A DNA stretch of 29,362 bases from Streptosporangium amethystogenes (GTDB lineage Bacteria > Actinomycetota > Actinomycetes > Streptosporangiales > Streptosporangiaceae): contig NZ_JOEQ01000052.1 in the NCBI RefSeq assembly GCF_000721075.1, forward strand, positions 1 to 29,362, given 5' to 3'. Within the stretch, counting starts at the first letter, position 1. Every line of letters begins with the position of its first letter. The translations under genes and the position numbers were made by a program. The notes beneath the pieces are model-generated. The model was not told where the DNA came from. It ran no database searches and worked only from the letters and a program-made list of their open reading frames with translations. Shown here piece after piece: positions 18,281-25,886 of this stretch.

Positions 18281-18829
18281 CTAGAGGATGTCGACGCCGA
18301 CGCCACCGATGCCGACGAGGCCGCCGATGCCGACGCCGTGGCCGACACCGCTGCCGCTGCTGACGATGTTGCCGCCGCCGCCGATGGTGTTGCCGCCACG
18401 GCCCCCGCCGAAGACGCCGCCGCCGCCGAGGACGCCCCCGCCGTAGACGCCGCCGCCGTAGACGCCCCCGCCGTAGATCCCGCCGCCGTAGACGCCGCCG
18501 CAGCCGGCCCCGTAGACGCCGCCACCGTAGATCCCGCCGCCGTAGACGCCGCCGCAGCCGGCCGCGTAGACGCCGCCACCGCAGACGCCGCTGCTGTAGA
18601 CGGTGGTGGGCACCGCGACCACGGCGGCGGTCGGGCAGGCGACGGCGAGCGGCGCGCTGACGACGCCGACGCCGCAGCAGTCGGCCTTGGCGGACTTGGC
18701 CTTGACCACGGACTTGGTCGCGGCCTTGGTGGTGGAGGTGGTGGAGGACGTGGACGCGGAAGCGGCCACGGCCGGTGCGAGGACGGCGATGCCGACGCAC
18801 GCGGAAGTGATGAGAAGACGACGAATCAT
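18281..18829 (-). CDS. Secreted Gly/Tyr/Cys-rich repeat protein
   Basis: A 182-residue secreted low-complexity protein. Residues 1-26 are a Sec signal peptide (MIRRLLITSACVGIAVLAPAVAASA). A Ser/Thr/Lys-rich segment (27-50) precedes CC at 51-52. Residues 81-147 are GGGVY/GGGIY repeats, and C-GGVYGGGIYGGGVYG-(A/G)G occurs twice in tandem (92-109, 110-127), with Cys at 83, 92 and 110 and nine Tyr between 78 and 129. The tail (148-182) is Gly/Val/Ile-rich. There is no LPXTG sorting signal, chaplin motif or membrane anchor. AGGGGGAA precedes the ATG. The composition resembles structural, possibly cross-linked extracellular proteins, but I recognise no family. It could be a coat or wall protein of hyphae or spores (speculation). 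Confidence 0.8.
   Translation of the reverse strand: MIRRLLITSACVGIAVLAPAVAASASTSSTTSTTKAATKSVVKAKSAKADCCGVGVVSAPLAVACPTAAVVAVPTTVYSSGVCGGGVYAAGCGGVYGGGIYGGGVYGAGCGGVYGGGIYGGGVYGGGVYGGGVLGGGGVFGGGRGGNTIGGGGNIVSSGSGVGHGVGIGGLVGIGGVGVDIL
18449..18556. repeat. Tandem 54-bp duplication in the Gly-rich gene
   Basis: Two adjacent 54-base units (18503-18556 and 18449-18502) encode the 18-residue unit C-GGVYGGGIYGGGVYG-(A/G)G, with only the second-last residue differing. The surrounding GGGVY codon repeats suggest growth by slippage or unequal crossing-over. Confidence 0.75.
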
Positions 18830-18958
18830 GTGTGGTTCCCCCTGGAAGGAAATCGCGGCAGTGTCTGGGGCCTCTGGAACGGACCGTCTGCGCGCGGCTA
18901 CTCAAAGTAACGGGAGTGAGACTATCCAGCGACATGCTTTAAGGAGGGTCAAGAATGG

Positions 18959-20146
18959 TCAGCTTGTGGCAATGATCGAAGAGCCGTGGCCGAACAGACC
19001 CTGGTTGATCGCCAGCCCGATCCGGGCGCCTTCCACCTGCCGGGCTCCCGCCACGCCCCTCAACTGCCAGGTCAGCTCGCAGACCTGGGCGATGGCCTGG
19101 GCGGGGACCGCCTCGCCGAAGGAGGCCAGCCCGCCGGAGGGATTCACCGGGATCCGGCCGCCGAGCGCGGTGTCTCCGGCGCGCAGCAGCTTCGCGGCCT
19201 CGCCCCGCGCGCAGAGGCCGAGGTCCTCGACCCAGTCGAGCTCCAGCGCGGTGGACAGGTCGTACACCTCGGCGAACGACAGGTCGTCAGGGCCCAGGGC
19301 CGCCTCCTCGTAGGCGGCGTGGGCGATGGCGGCGCGGAACGGGCGCTCGGGGGGCGGCACCGCCGCGGTGGAGTCGGTGGCGAAGTCCGGTAGTTCGAGC
19401 ACGGTGCTGGGGAAGGACGGCGTCACCGTGGAGACGGCCGCGAGCCGTACCGGGCGGCTCGCGCCGTGGCGGCGGGCGAACTCCGCGGAGGCCAGGACCA
19501 GCGCGGCGCCGCCGTCGGAGGTGGCGCAGATGTCCATCAACCGCAGTGGGTCGGCCACCAGGGGGGAGGCGAGCACCTGCGCGGCGGTGACGGTTTTGCG
19601 GTAGCGGGCGTTCTCGTTCGCCGAGCCGGCCAGCGCGTTCTTCACCTTGACGGCGGCGAAGTCCTCGGCGGTGTCGCCGTACAGGGCCATCCGCCTGCGC
19701 GCGTAGAGCGCGAAGTACGCCGGGTTGGTGGCGCCGAGCAGCCGGAACCTGAGCCAGTCGGGATCGTCGGGTCGGTCGCCGCCCACCGGCGCGAAGAACC
19801 CCTTCGGTGTGGAGTCGGCGCCGACGACCAGCGCCACGTCGCAGAGGCCGGCCAGGATGCGGGTCCTGGCGATGTCCAGCGCCTGCGCGCCCGAGGCGCA
19901 CGCCGCGTAGCACGAGGCGATGCGCGCCCCGTTCCAGCCCATGGCCTGGGCGAAGGTGGCACCGGCGACGAATCCCGGATAGCCGTTCCTGATGGTGTCG
20001 GCGCCCACCACGAACCGCACGTCCGTCCACTCCAGACCCGCGTCGCGCAGCGCGGCCCTGGCCGCCGCCACCCCGTACTCGACGAAGGGCCGCCCCCACT
20101 TGCCCCAGGGGTGCATTCCCGCGCCGAGGATGACGACGTCGCTCAT
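18959..20146 (-). CDS. Thiolase-like (lipid-transfer-protein family) enzyme
   Basis: A 395-residue thiolase-fold protein of the SCP-x/Ltp type. It keeps the nucleophile region SCYAACASGAQAL (Cys83 is the likely active Cys; Cys79 is also present) and VYDLSTALELDWVEDLGL (294-311). At 336-350 it reads NPSGGLASFGEAVPAQ, so Glu replaces the catalytic His of the thiolase GHP motif. The usual C-terminal Cys-Gly motif is replaced by NQGLFGHGSS. It therefore probably does not do standard thiolysis; with its DUF35 partner it may act as a lyase/aldolase or condensing enzyme on a CoA thioester. The ATG at 20146 (after GGGGAGAG) overlaps the DUF35 stop as ATGA. The substrate is unknown. Confidence 0.9.
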   Translation of the reverse strand: MSDVVILGAGMHPWGKWGRPFVEYGVAAARAALRDAGLEWTDVRFVVGADTIRNGYPGFVAGATFAQAMGWNGARIASCYAACASGAQALDIARTRILAGLCDVALVVGADSTPKGFFAPVGGDRPDDPDWLRFRLLGATNPAYFALYARRRMALYGDTAEDFAAVKVKNALAGSANENARYRKTVTAAQVLASPLVADPLRLMDICATSDGGAALVLASAEFARRHGASRPVRLAAVSTVTPSFPSTVLELPDFATDSTAAVPPPERPFRAAIAHAAYEEAALGPDDLSFAEVYDLSTALELDWVEDLGLCARGEAAKLLRAGDTALGGRIPVNPSGGLASFGEAVPAQAIAQVCELTWQLRGVAGARQVEGARIGLAINQGLFGHGSSIIATS

Positions 20147-20583
20147 GAACTCTCCCCGTTCTGCCGCTCCGCTGTGGCGCCGGGGGCGCCCCACATCCAG
20201 ACCAGCGGGCCGTCGGCGAGCGGGCCCGTGGTCAGTTCGAGCTCCATGCCCACCCGCAGGTCGTCCACCGTGAGGTCCTTGACCTGGCCGAGTACGACGA
20301 TCCCGGTCCCCGCCAGCTCCACCGCCGCGAGGGTGACGGGAACATAGGGATCGGCGGTCACGAACGGGGCGGGTGGCGGGTAGCAGGAGTTGGTGTAGGA
20401 CCACACGGTGCCCCGGCGCGGCAGGCGCGTCTCCGCCAGGTCCTCGCCGTCGCAGTACGGGTTGCGGCAGAAGCCCGTGCGGGGCGGGAAGTAGACGGTC
20501 CGGCAGTCCGCGCAGCGGGTGCCGAGCAGGTGCGCGGTGCCGCCGTCCACGGTGAACCAGCCGTTGATCACGGGTGCGGTCAT
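20143..20583 (-). CDS. DUF35 Zn-ribbon/OB-fold protein, partner of the thiolase
   Basis: A 146-residue DUF35-family protein. The rubredoxin-like zinc ribbon is CADC at 24-27 and CRNPYC at 39-44 (four Cys). An OB fold follows (about 55-135: GTVWSYTNSCYPP..., VPVTLAAVELAGTGIVVLGQV, GMELELTTGPL). These proteins bind acyl-CoA and form complexes with thiolase-like enzymes; in actinobacteria such pairs work in steroid side-chain and acyl-CoA metabolism. It is the first gene of a two-gene operon with the thiolase. The ATG at 20583 has a weak ribosome-binding site and lies just downstream of the operator-like palindrome. Confidence 0.9.
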   Translation of the reverse strand: MTAPVINGWFTVDGGTAHLLGTRCADCRTVYFPPRTGFCRNPYCDGEDLAETRLPRRGTVWSYTNSCYPPPAPFVTADPYVPVTLAAVELAGTGIVVLGQVKDLTVDDLRVGMELELTTGPLADGPLVWMWGAPGATAERQNGESS

Positions 20584-20598
20584 AGGGCCAATATGACA

Positions 20599-20608
20599 CA
20601 AGCGCTTG
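20599..20608. promoter_or_regulatory. Palindromic operator-like site CAAGCGCTTG
   Basis: A perfect 10-bp palindrome, in the wider context ACACAAGCGCTTGCTA, centred about 20 bases upstream of the DUF35 start. It resembles operators of TetR-family regulators of lipid/acyl-CoA metabolism (KstR2-like CAAG-NN-CTTG). On the minus strand it lies between TTACCT and CATATT, possible -35 and -10 elements with a 15-base spacer, so binding there would block transcription. No regulator gene lies in the window. Confidence 0.55.
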
Positions 20609-20633
20609 CTAGGTAACATCCCCCCTTCGGGGA

Positions 20634-20654
20634 GCGGACCCGGCGGAAGTCCGC
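20634..20654 (-). terminator. Hairpin after the SAM hydroxide adenosyltransferase gene
   Basis: GCGGAC (20634-20639) pairs with GTCCGC (20649-20654) around a nine-base loop, 20 bases downstream of the minus-strand stop at 20677; a smaller CCCC-CTTC-GGGG hairpin (from about 20622) follows. Weak, no T-tract. Confidence 0.4.
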
Positions 20655-20676
20655 GGGCCGGTCGCCGACCCACCCG

Positions 20677-21477
20677 TCATGGCGCGGGTGAGAGACGCAC
20701 GCGGGCTCCCGGCGGCAGGCCCAGCCGCTGGGAGGCGTCGCCGGAGTTGATCGCCAGCGCGACCAGCCCGACCGAGTCGATGAAGGACACGAGCTCCCCG
20801 GGTGGAACCGCGGTGAAGGTCTCCTTGAACGGCACCGCGAGCCGCCGCCCGCCCATCCAGACCACCAGGCTGTCTCCCAGTGAGACGCCCAGCGTTATCA
20901 GGTCGGCGGCGCCGATCGACAGCTGGACGTTGCCGTGCCGGTTGACCGACAGCACCTCGCCCTCGGCGTAGTCGTCCTGGACCGTCGAGGTGGGCGCGGG
21001 CAACGAGATCAACCGGTTTATCGGAATCTCCTGCCCCAGTTCGGCCGGATGCCGCCCGATCGCCAGATACGCCGCGACGGGCGCGAAGAGGTCGCGTCCA
21101 TGAAAGGTGGGTGAGAGAGGGGGCAGGAAGAACTCCTCGTTGGACAGCTCGTAGGCGGCCCGCGCGCCTCCGCTGGCGTGGATCGCCCACGACAGCAGCC
21201 CGTTGTCCGGGCCCAGGAACACGTGGTCACCGGCCTCGACCGCCACGGCCCTGCGCGAGCCGCTGGGATCCACCGCGGCGACGTGCACGCCGGGAGGCAG
21301 GTAGGTGATCGTCTGGGCCAGGATCGCCGCACCGCGCCGTACGTCTCCCAGAGGCACCAGATGGCACACGTCAATGATTCGCGACTCCGGAGAGATTCCG
21401 ACGATCACGCCGTGACAGGCGGCGATATAGCCGTCTTCCAGTCCGTAGTCGGTGAGAAGGCTGATGACAGAGGTCAC
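20677..21477 (-). CDS. SAM hydroxide adenosyltransferase (DUF62 / chlorinase-fluorinase family)
   Basis: A 266-residue member of the S-adenosylmethionine hydroxide adenosyltransferase family, which hydrolyses SAM to adenosine and methionine and is related to fluorinase and chlorinase. The N-terminus has LLTDYG (D10). The family's Asp-Arg-His triad is present as D70 with R75/R76 (VDPSGSRRAVAVE) and H127 (HGRDLFAP). FLGPDNGLLSWA and VNRHGNVQLSI complete the signature. These residues fit a water-using enzyme; a halogenase would also need a longer halide-site loop, which I do not see. I chose the GTG at 21477 because the TDYG motif lies right after it. A TACAGT box eight bases upstream suggests leaderless mRNA. 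It is divergent from the DUF3263 gene. Confidence 0.9.
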   Translation of the reverse strand: MTSVISLLTDYGLEDGYIAACHGVIVGISPESRIIDVCHLVPLGDVRRGAAILAQTITYLPPGVHVAAVDPSGSRRAVAVEAGDHVFLGPDNGLLSWAIHASGGARAAYELSNEEFFLPPLSPTFHGRDLFAPVAAYLAIGRHPAELGQEIPINRLISLPAPTSTVQDDYAEGEVLSVNRHGNVQLSIGAADLITLGVSLGDSLVVWMGGRRLAVPFKETFTAVPPGELVSFIDSVGLVALAINSGDASQRLGLPPGARVRLSPAP

Positions 21478-21485
21478 ACTTGGTG

Positions 21486-21491
21486 ACTGTA
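21486..21491 (-). promoter_or_regulatory. Putative -10 of the SAM hydroxide adenosyltransferase gene
   Basis: TACAGT on the minus strand (TANNNT) lies eight bases before the GTG at 21477. There is no ribosome-binding site between them, which is consistent with a leaderless transcript. The -35 is not clear. Confidence 0.4.
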
Positions 21492-21508
21492 CGGCTCCGC
21501 ATCCGTCA

Positions 21509-21536
21509 TGAACAGCGCGAAATTCCGGACTATTCT
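21509..21536 (+). promoter_or_regulatory. Putative promoter of the DUF3263 gene
   Basis: TGAACA (21509-21514) and TATTCT (21531-21536) are separated by 16 bases, matching four of six -35 positions and the TANNNT -10. It lies about 55 bases upstream of the ATG at 21595, in the divergent region shared with the SAM hydroxide adenosyltransferase gene. Confidence 0.45.
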
Positions 21537-21594
21537 GACTCCGGGCGGCGTGTGCGCGGTGTGATCGCCATGTGCCCCGACCGAGGAGGAAGCC

Positions 21595-21909
21595 ATGGAC
21601 ACCGAGCCGACCCCCGGTGACAGTGCCGACGGCGGGGTTGCCCGAGAGCCCGCGTCGCGTGCTCTCACCGACTCCGAGCGGGAGTTGCTCGCCTTCGAGC
21701 GTCGGTGGTGGCGCCACGCGGGCGCCAAGGAGCAGGCGGTCCGGGAGGCCTTCGACATCTCCGCGACGCGCTACTACCAGCTGCTCAGCGAGCTCATCGA
21801 ACTACCCGCGGCACTTGCCCACGATCCGATGCTGATCAAGCGCCTGCGCCGTCTCCGTGAGACGCGCCGGAGCGACCGAGCCGCTCGGAGGACGGGCTTG
21901 CGTCCCTGA
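21595..21909 (+). CDS. DUF3263 domain protein
   Basis: A 104-residue cytosolic protein. Residues 20-80 match the actinobacterial DUF3263 domain: LTDSERELLAFERRWWRHAGAKEQAVREAFDISATRYYQLLSELI. This looks like a helix-turn-helix DNA-binding unit (AVREAFDISATRYYQLL), followed by a very basic C-terminus (KRLRRLRETRRSDRAARR). A DNA-binding role is inferred and not shown for the family. GAGGAGGA lies four bases before the ATG. otsB follows on the same strand after 170 bases. Confidence 0.88.
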   Translation: MDTEPTPGDSADGGVAREPASRALTDSERELLAFERRWWRHAGAKEQAVREAFDISATRYYQLLSELIELPAALAHDPMLIKRLRRLRETRRSDRAARRTGLRP

Positions 21910-22079
21910 TACCGGGGGACGAGTGCGCGGAGGGGCCGGCGAGGTGCGCCCGGATTGACCAAGAAGCCCTGAAGATGGCTTGCGTCGCTGATCTCCGGGT
22001 ACGACCGGTCGGGCGGGCGAACGCCGGAGGGCGGGGCCGATGAGACGGGCGAGACGATGGAGACGGAGAGGAACCGGAC

Positions 22080-22865
22080 ATGACGGCGAACCCGCCCGAC
22101 GGGCTGAAGGCGATCGTGGCCGACCCCGGGGGAGCGGTGATCGGGCTCGACTTCGACGGCACGCTGTCTCCGATCGTCTCCGACCCCGCGGAGGCCAGAA
22201 TCCACCCTGATGGTCCCGAGGTGCTGTCCAGGCTCGGCGGTCTGGTCGGCGCCGTGGTGGTCGTGACCGGCCGCCCGGCCGCCACGGCCGTCGAGTACGG
22301 CTCCCTGGCCGGTGTGCCCGGTCTGGTGGTGCTCGGCCACTACGGCCTTGAACGCTGGGAGGCGGGCGCGCTGGCCGCGCCGCCCGTCCACCCGGGCCTC
22401 GACCTGGTCAGGGCGGGGCTCCCCCGGCTGGTCGAGGGGTGGGATGGGGTCAGGGTCGAGGACAAGGAGCGGGCGATGGCCGTGCACACCCGGCAGGCCG
22501 CCGACCCGTGGGCGACGCTTGAGGCGCTGCGCGAGCCGGTCGCCGCGCTGGCCGCCGAGGCCGGGCTGGTGGTCGAGCCCGGCAAGTTCGTGTTGGAGCT
22601 GCGCCCGCCGGGGATGGACAAAGGGATGGCGCTGAGCGCCTTCCTGCACGAGCGGGCCGCCAGGTCCGTGCTGTTCGCCGGGGACGACCTTGGAGATCTC
22701 GCGGCGTTCGCAGCGGTACGGGCCTCCGGGCTGCCGGGGGTGACGGTGTTCAGCGGGTCGCCGGAGATCGAGGTGGAGGCCGACATCGTGGTGGACGGGC
22801 CCCCGGGTGTCCTGGAGCTGCTCAGCTCGATCGCCGACGCCATCGAGAAAGAGGCGCCCCGCTGA
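22080..22865 (+). CDS. otsB: Trehalose-6-phosphate phosphatase
   Basis: A 261-residue HAD-superfamily enzyme that removes phosphate from trehalose-6-phosphate. Motif I is GLDFDGTLSPI with nucleophile D24 and acid/base D26. Motif II is VVVTGRP. Motif IV is FAGDDLGDLAAF with D202/D203 binding magnesium. YGLERW and the LELRPPGMDKGMAL segment (Lys of motif III) are typical of OtsB. GAGGAA precedes the ATG. The synthase partner otsA lies 1.3 kb further right on the opposite strand, with an MFS gene between them. Confidence 0.93.
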   Translation: MTANPPDGLKAIVADPGGAVIGLDFDGTLSPIVSDPAEARIHPDGPEVLSRLGGLVGAVVVVTGRPAATAVEYGSLAGVPGLVVLGHYGLERWEAGALAAPPVHPGLDLVRAGLPRLVEGWDGVRVEDKERAMAVHTRQAADPWATLEALREPVAALAAEAGLVVEPGKFVLELRPPGMDKGMALSAFLHERAARSVLFAGDDLGDLAAFAAVRASGLPGVTVFSGSPEIEVEADIVVDGPPGVLELLSSIADAIEKEAPR

Positions 22866-22868
22866 GCG

Positions 22869-22897
22869 GGTGAGGCCGCGGCCGGATGTGCCTCACC
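22869..22897. terminator. Hairpin between convergent otsB and MFS genes
   Basis: GGTGAGGC (22869-22876) pairs perfectly with GCCTCACC (22890-22897) around a 13-base GC-rich loop. It sits in the 47-base gap between convergent stops, so it may end transcription from both sides. Confidence 0.6.
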
Positions 22898-22912
22898 GCC
22901 GGTCTTCCCCGC

Positions 22913-24082
22913 TCAGGCGCGCCTGCCGGAGCCGATCAGCAGCCCTCCGACGGCCAGCCCGATCAGGACCGGGACCATGAGGAACGCCTGCTGGGTGCCG
23001 AACCCGTCGGCCAGCGCGCCGAGCAGGAACGGCCCGCTGCCCACCGCCAGGCCGGCGAAGATCGAGGCCAGGGCCGACGCCTGGTCCCGCCGCCCGCCGG
23101 AGACGGCCAGCACCCGCGACAGCGCCATCGGGAAGTGCAGCGCGACTCCCAGCCCGGACACGGCCAGGCCCACGTAGGAGAACACCGGGTCCTTGCTCAG
23201 CCAGAAGATCGCCCATCCGGCGGCGGTGACCAGGAGCGCCCCGATGAACAGCGCGGTCGGCGGTATCCGCAGGGCCAGCCGCCCCCCGGCCAGCCGCCCC
23301 ACCGCCAACCCGGCGGTGAACGCCGCGACCGCGGTCGCGGCCACCGCCGCGGGCAGCCCGGTCTGGTCGGAGAACAGCTTGGCCGCCCACAGGTTGAAGC
23401 AGAACTCCATCGCGACGCAGCAGAACAGCACGGCCCCGGCCAGGTAGAAGCGCCAGCCGAAGCGGGCCCCGGCCTCCGGGCCGGTTCCGGCAGCCGCGTC
23501 CTCCCGCTCCGGAATCCAGACGCGTCCCATGAACAGCGCGAGCAGCGCGGTCAGCACGGCGGGCACCAGCAGCGCCGCCCGCCAGCCGAAGGCGCTCTGT
23601 GCGGCGGCGCTGACCACGAAGGGGACCCCGATGCCGATGATCACGCAGACCGCGTTGGCCTCGCTGATCGCCGCGGGGCCCGCCGGGCCGTGGTGGTCGT
23701 CGAGCGCCGCCATGCCCGAGTACAGGGTGATGGAGGCCATCCCGCTGGCGACGCCGTAGCCGAGGAGGGTGATCGGCAGCGTGGTGGGAGCCGCCGCGAC
23801 CAGGAGCGTGCCGACGCTCATTCCGGCCAGTCCGGTCCAGGTGACGGCCCGGCGGCCGATCCTCCCGGTCAGCCAGGGGAGGGCGAGGCCGGTGATGATG
23901 CCGCCGACGGCCATCGAGGTCCCGTGTAGTCCGGCGACCGCCTGGGAGACGCCCTGGTCGAGGCGGAGCAGCGGGAGCGCGGCGCTGAGGCCGTACAGAT
24001 AGGTGGCGAAGGCGCCGAGTTGCAGGTAGATCAGCCAGATCGCCCGGTCGCGGATCAGTCTGACGGGGGCGATCGCGGTCAA
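22913..24082 (-). CDS. Major facilitator superfamily transporter
   Basis: A 389-residue membrane protein with about 12 transmembrane helices in two halves. The loop between helices 2 and 3 has the MFS motif-A-like GLALPWLTGRIGRRAVTWTG. A hydrophilic central loop (RVWIPEREDAAAGTGPEAGARFGW) separates the halves. The fold resembles the CynX/NarK-type and sugar/drug efflux families, but the substrate cannot be read from sequence. The TTG start at 24082 has GGGGAG seven bases upstream. It lies 73 bases downstream of otsA on the same strand, so cotranscription is possible; a link to trehalose export is only a guess. Confidence 0.9.
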   Translation of the reverse strand: MTAIAPVRLIRDRAIWLIYLQLGAFATYLYGLSAALPLLRLDQGVSQAVAGLHGTSMAVGGIITGLALPWLTGRIGRRAVTWTGLAGMSVGTLLVAAAPTTLPITLLGYGVASGMASITLYSGMAALDDHHGPAGPAAISEANAVCVIIGIGVPFVVSAAAQSAFGWRAALLVPAVLTALLALFMGRVWIPEREDAAAGTGPEAGARFGWRFYLAGAVLFCCVAMEFCFNLWAAKLFSDQTGLPAAVAATAVAAFTAGLAVGRLAGGRLALRIPPTALFIGALLVTAAGWAIFWLSKDPVFSYVGLAVSGLGVALHFPMALSRVLAVSGGRRDQASALASIFAGLAVGSGPFLLGALADGFGTQQAFLMVPVLIGLAVGGLLIGSGRRA

Positions 24083-24134
24083 TTCAGGCTCCCCGTTTGT
24101 AAAAAAGTTAAATAGCCGCGAAAACTATCTCATG

Positions 24135-24155
24135 AAGGACTGAAGCTTCCTGTCC

Positions 24156-24157
<2 letters not shown>
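24135..24157 (-). terminator. Weak hairpin at the end of otsA
   Basis: AAGGAC (24135-24140) pairs with GTCCTT (24152-24157), overlapping the otsA stop codon, with the palindrome GAAGCTTC in the loop. The following minus-strand DNA (24090-24130) is unusually AT-rich and probably holds the MFS promoter. A partial terminator is possible. Confidence 0.35.
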
Positions 24158-25580
<1,423 letters not shown>

Positions 25581-25801
25581 GAGACCCCTTCGCTGGCTGG
25601 GGACACGCTTGTCCAGAAGATTAACCGGCGCCCGGCCGGGGCGCCCTGCTCTTCAGGCCAAGGAAGAATGGCGTTCATTTGAGTGTGTCAGCTCTTGTCG
25701 GTAACTCGGTGAGTACATCCCGGTTTCATGACTTTCCGATGATGGATCGGAAGCTCGAGACGTTCCGAGGGGTGCCCGCGTGGCGTGTGGTTTTTGGGGG
25801 C
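25581..25801. other. Intergenic region upstream of otsA and the first protease
   Basis: No gene is seen here. Two small inverted repeats are visible: GGCGCCC (25627-25633) with GGGCGCC (25639-25645), and TTCCGAT (25734-25740) with ATCGGAA (25746-25752). The first lies in the otsA leader or promoter region. The second lies about 55 bases upstream of the putative ECF promoter of the protease and could be an operator. Confidence 0.5.
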
Positions 25802-25837
25802 TTGGGGGCAACGGCTGGATTAGGGTGGCGTTGCCCG
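25802..25837 (+). promoter_or_regulatory. Conserved 36-nt block with ECF-type promoter, copy 1
   Basis: This block is identical in all 36 bases to 28208-28243. It contains GGCAAC (25807-25812), a 16-base spacer and CGTT (25829-25832), which fits the -35/-10 pattern of ECF sigma factors. It also holds the inverted repeat GGGCAACG/CGTTGCCC (25806-25813, 25829-25836) and an internal TAGGGT (25821-25826) that matches TANNNT. The predicted start near 25840 leaves a leader of about 47 bases. An ECF sigma gene lies 1.7 kb downstream. Confidence 0.55.
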
Positions 25838-25886
25838 CGAGGCGATCTCCCCTCCCGCCGTGAAAGCCGAGGCCGAGGAGGGATTC

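Noticed and set aside
18400..18600. CRISPR-like repetitive DNA
   Set aside because: The repeats are in-frame GGGVY codon repeats with no unique spacers.
18236..18910. Ala/Asp/Val-rich plus-strand frame opposite the Gly-rich gene
   Set aside because: It mirrors the GGY repeats on the other strand and has no ribosome-binding site or signal peptide; the minus-strand frame has both.
20147..20599. An N-terminal extension of the thiolase to 20599
   Set aside because: That frame is out of phase with the DUF35 gene, which encodes a clear zinc ribbon and OB fold; the thiolase motifs begin at the ATG at 20146.
20677..21477. A fluorinase or chlorinase gene
   Set aside because: The D-R-H triad and lack of neighbouring organohalogen genes fit the SAM-hydrolysing members.
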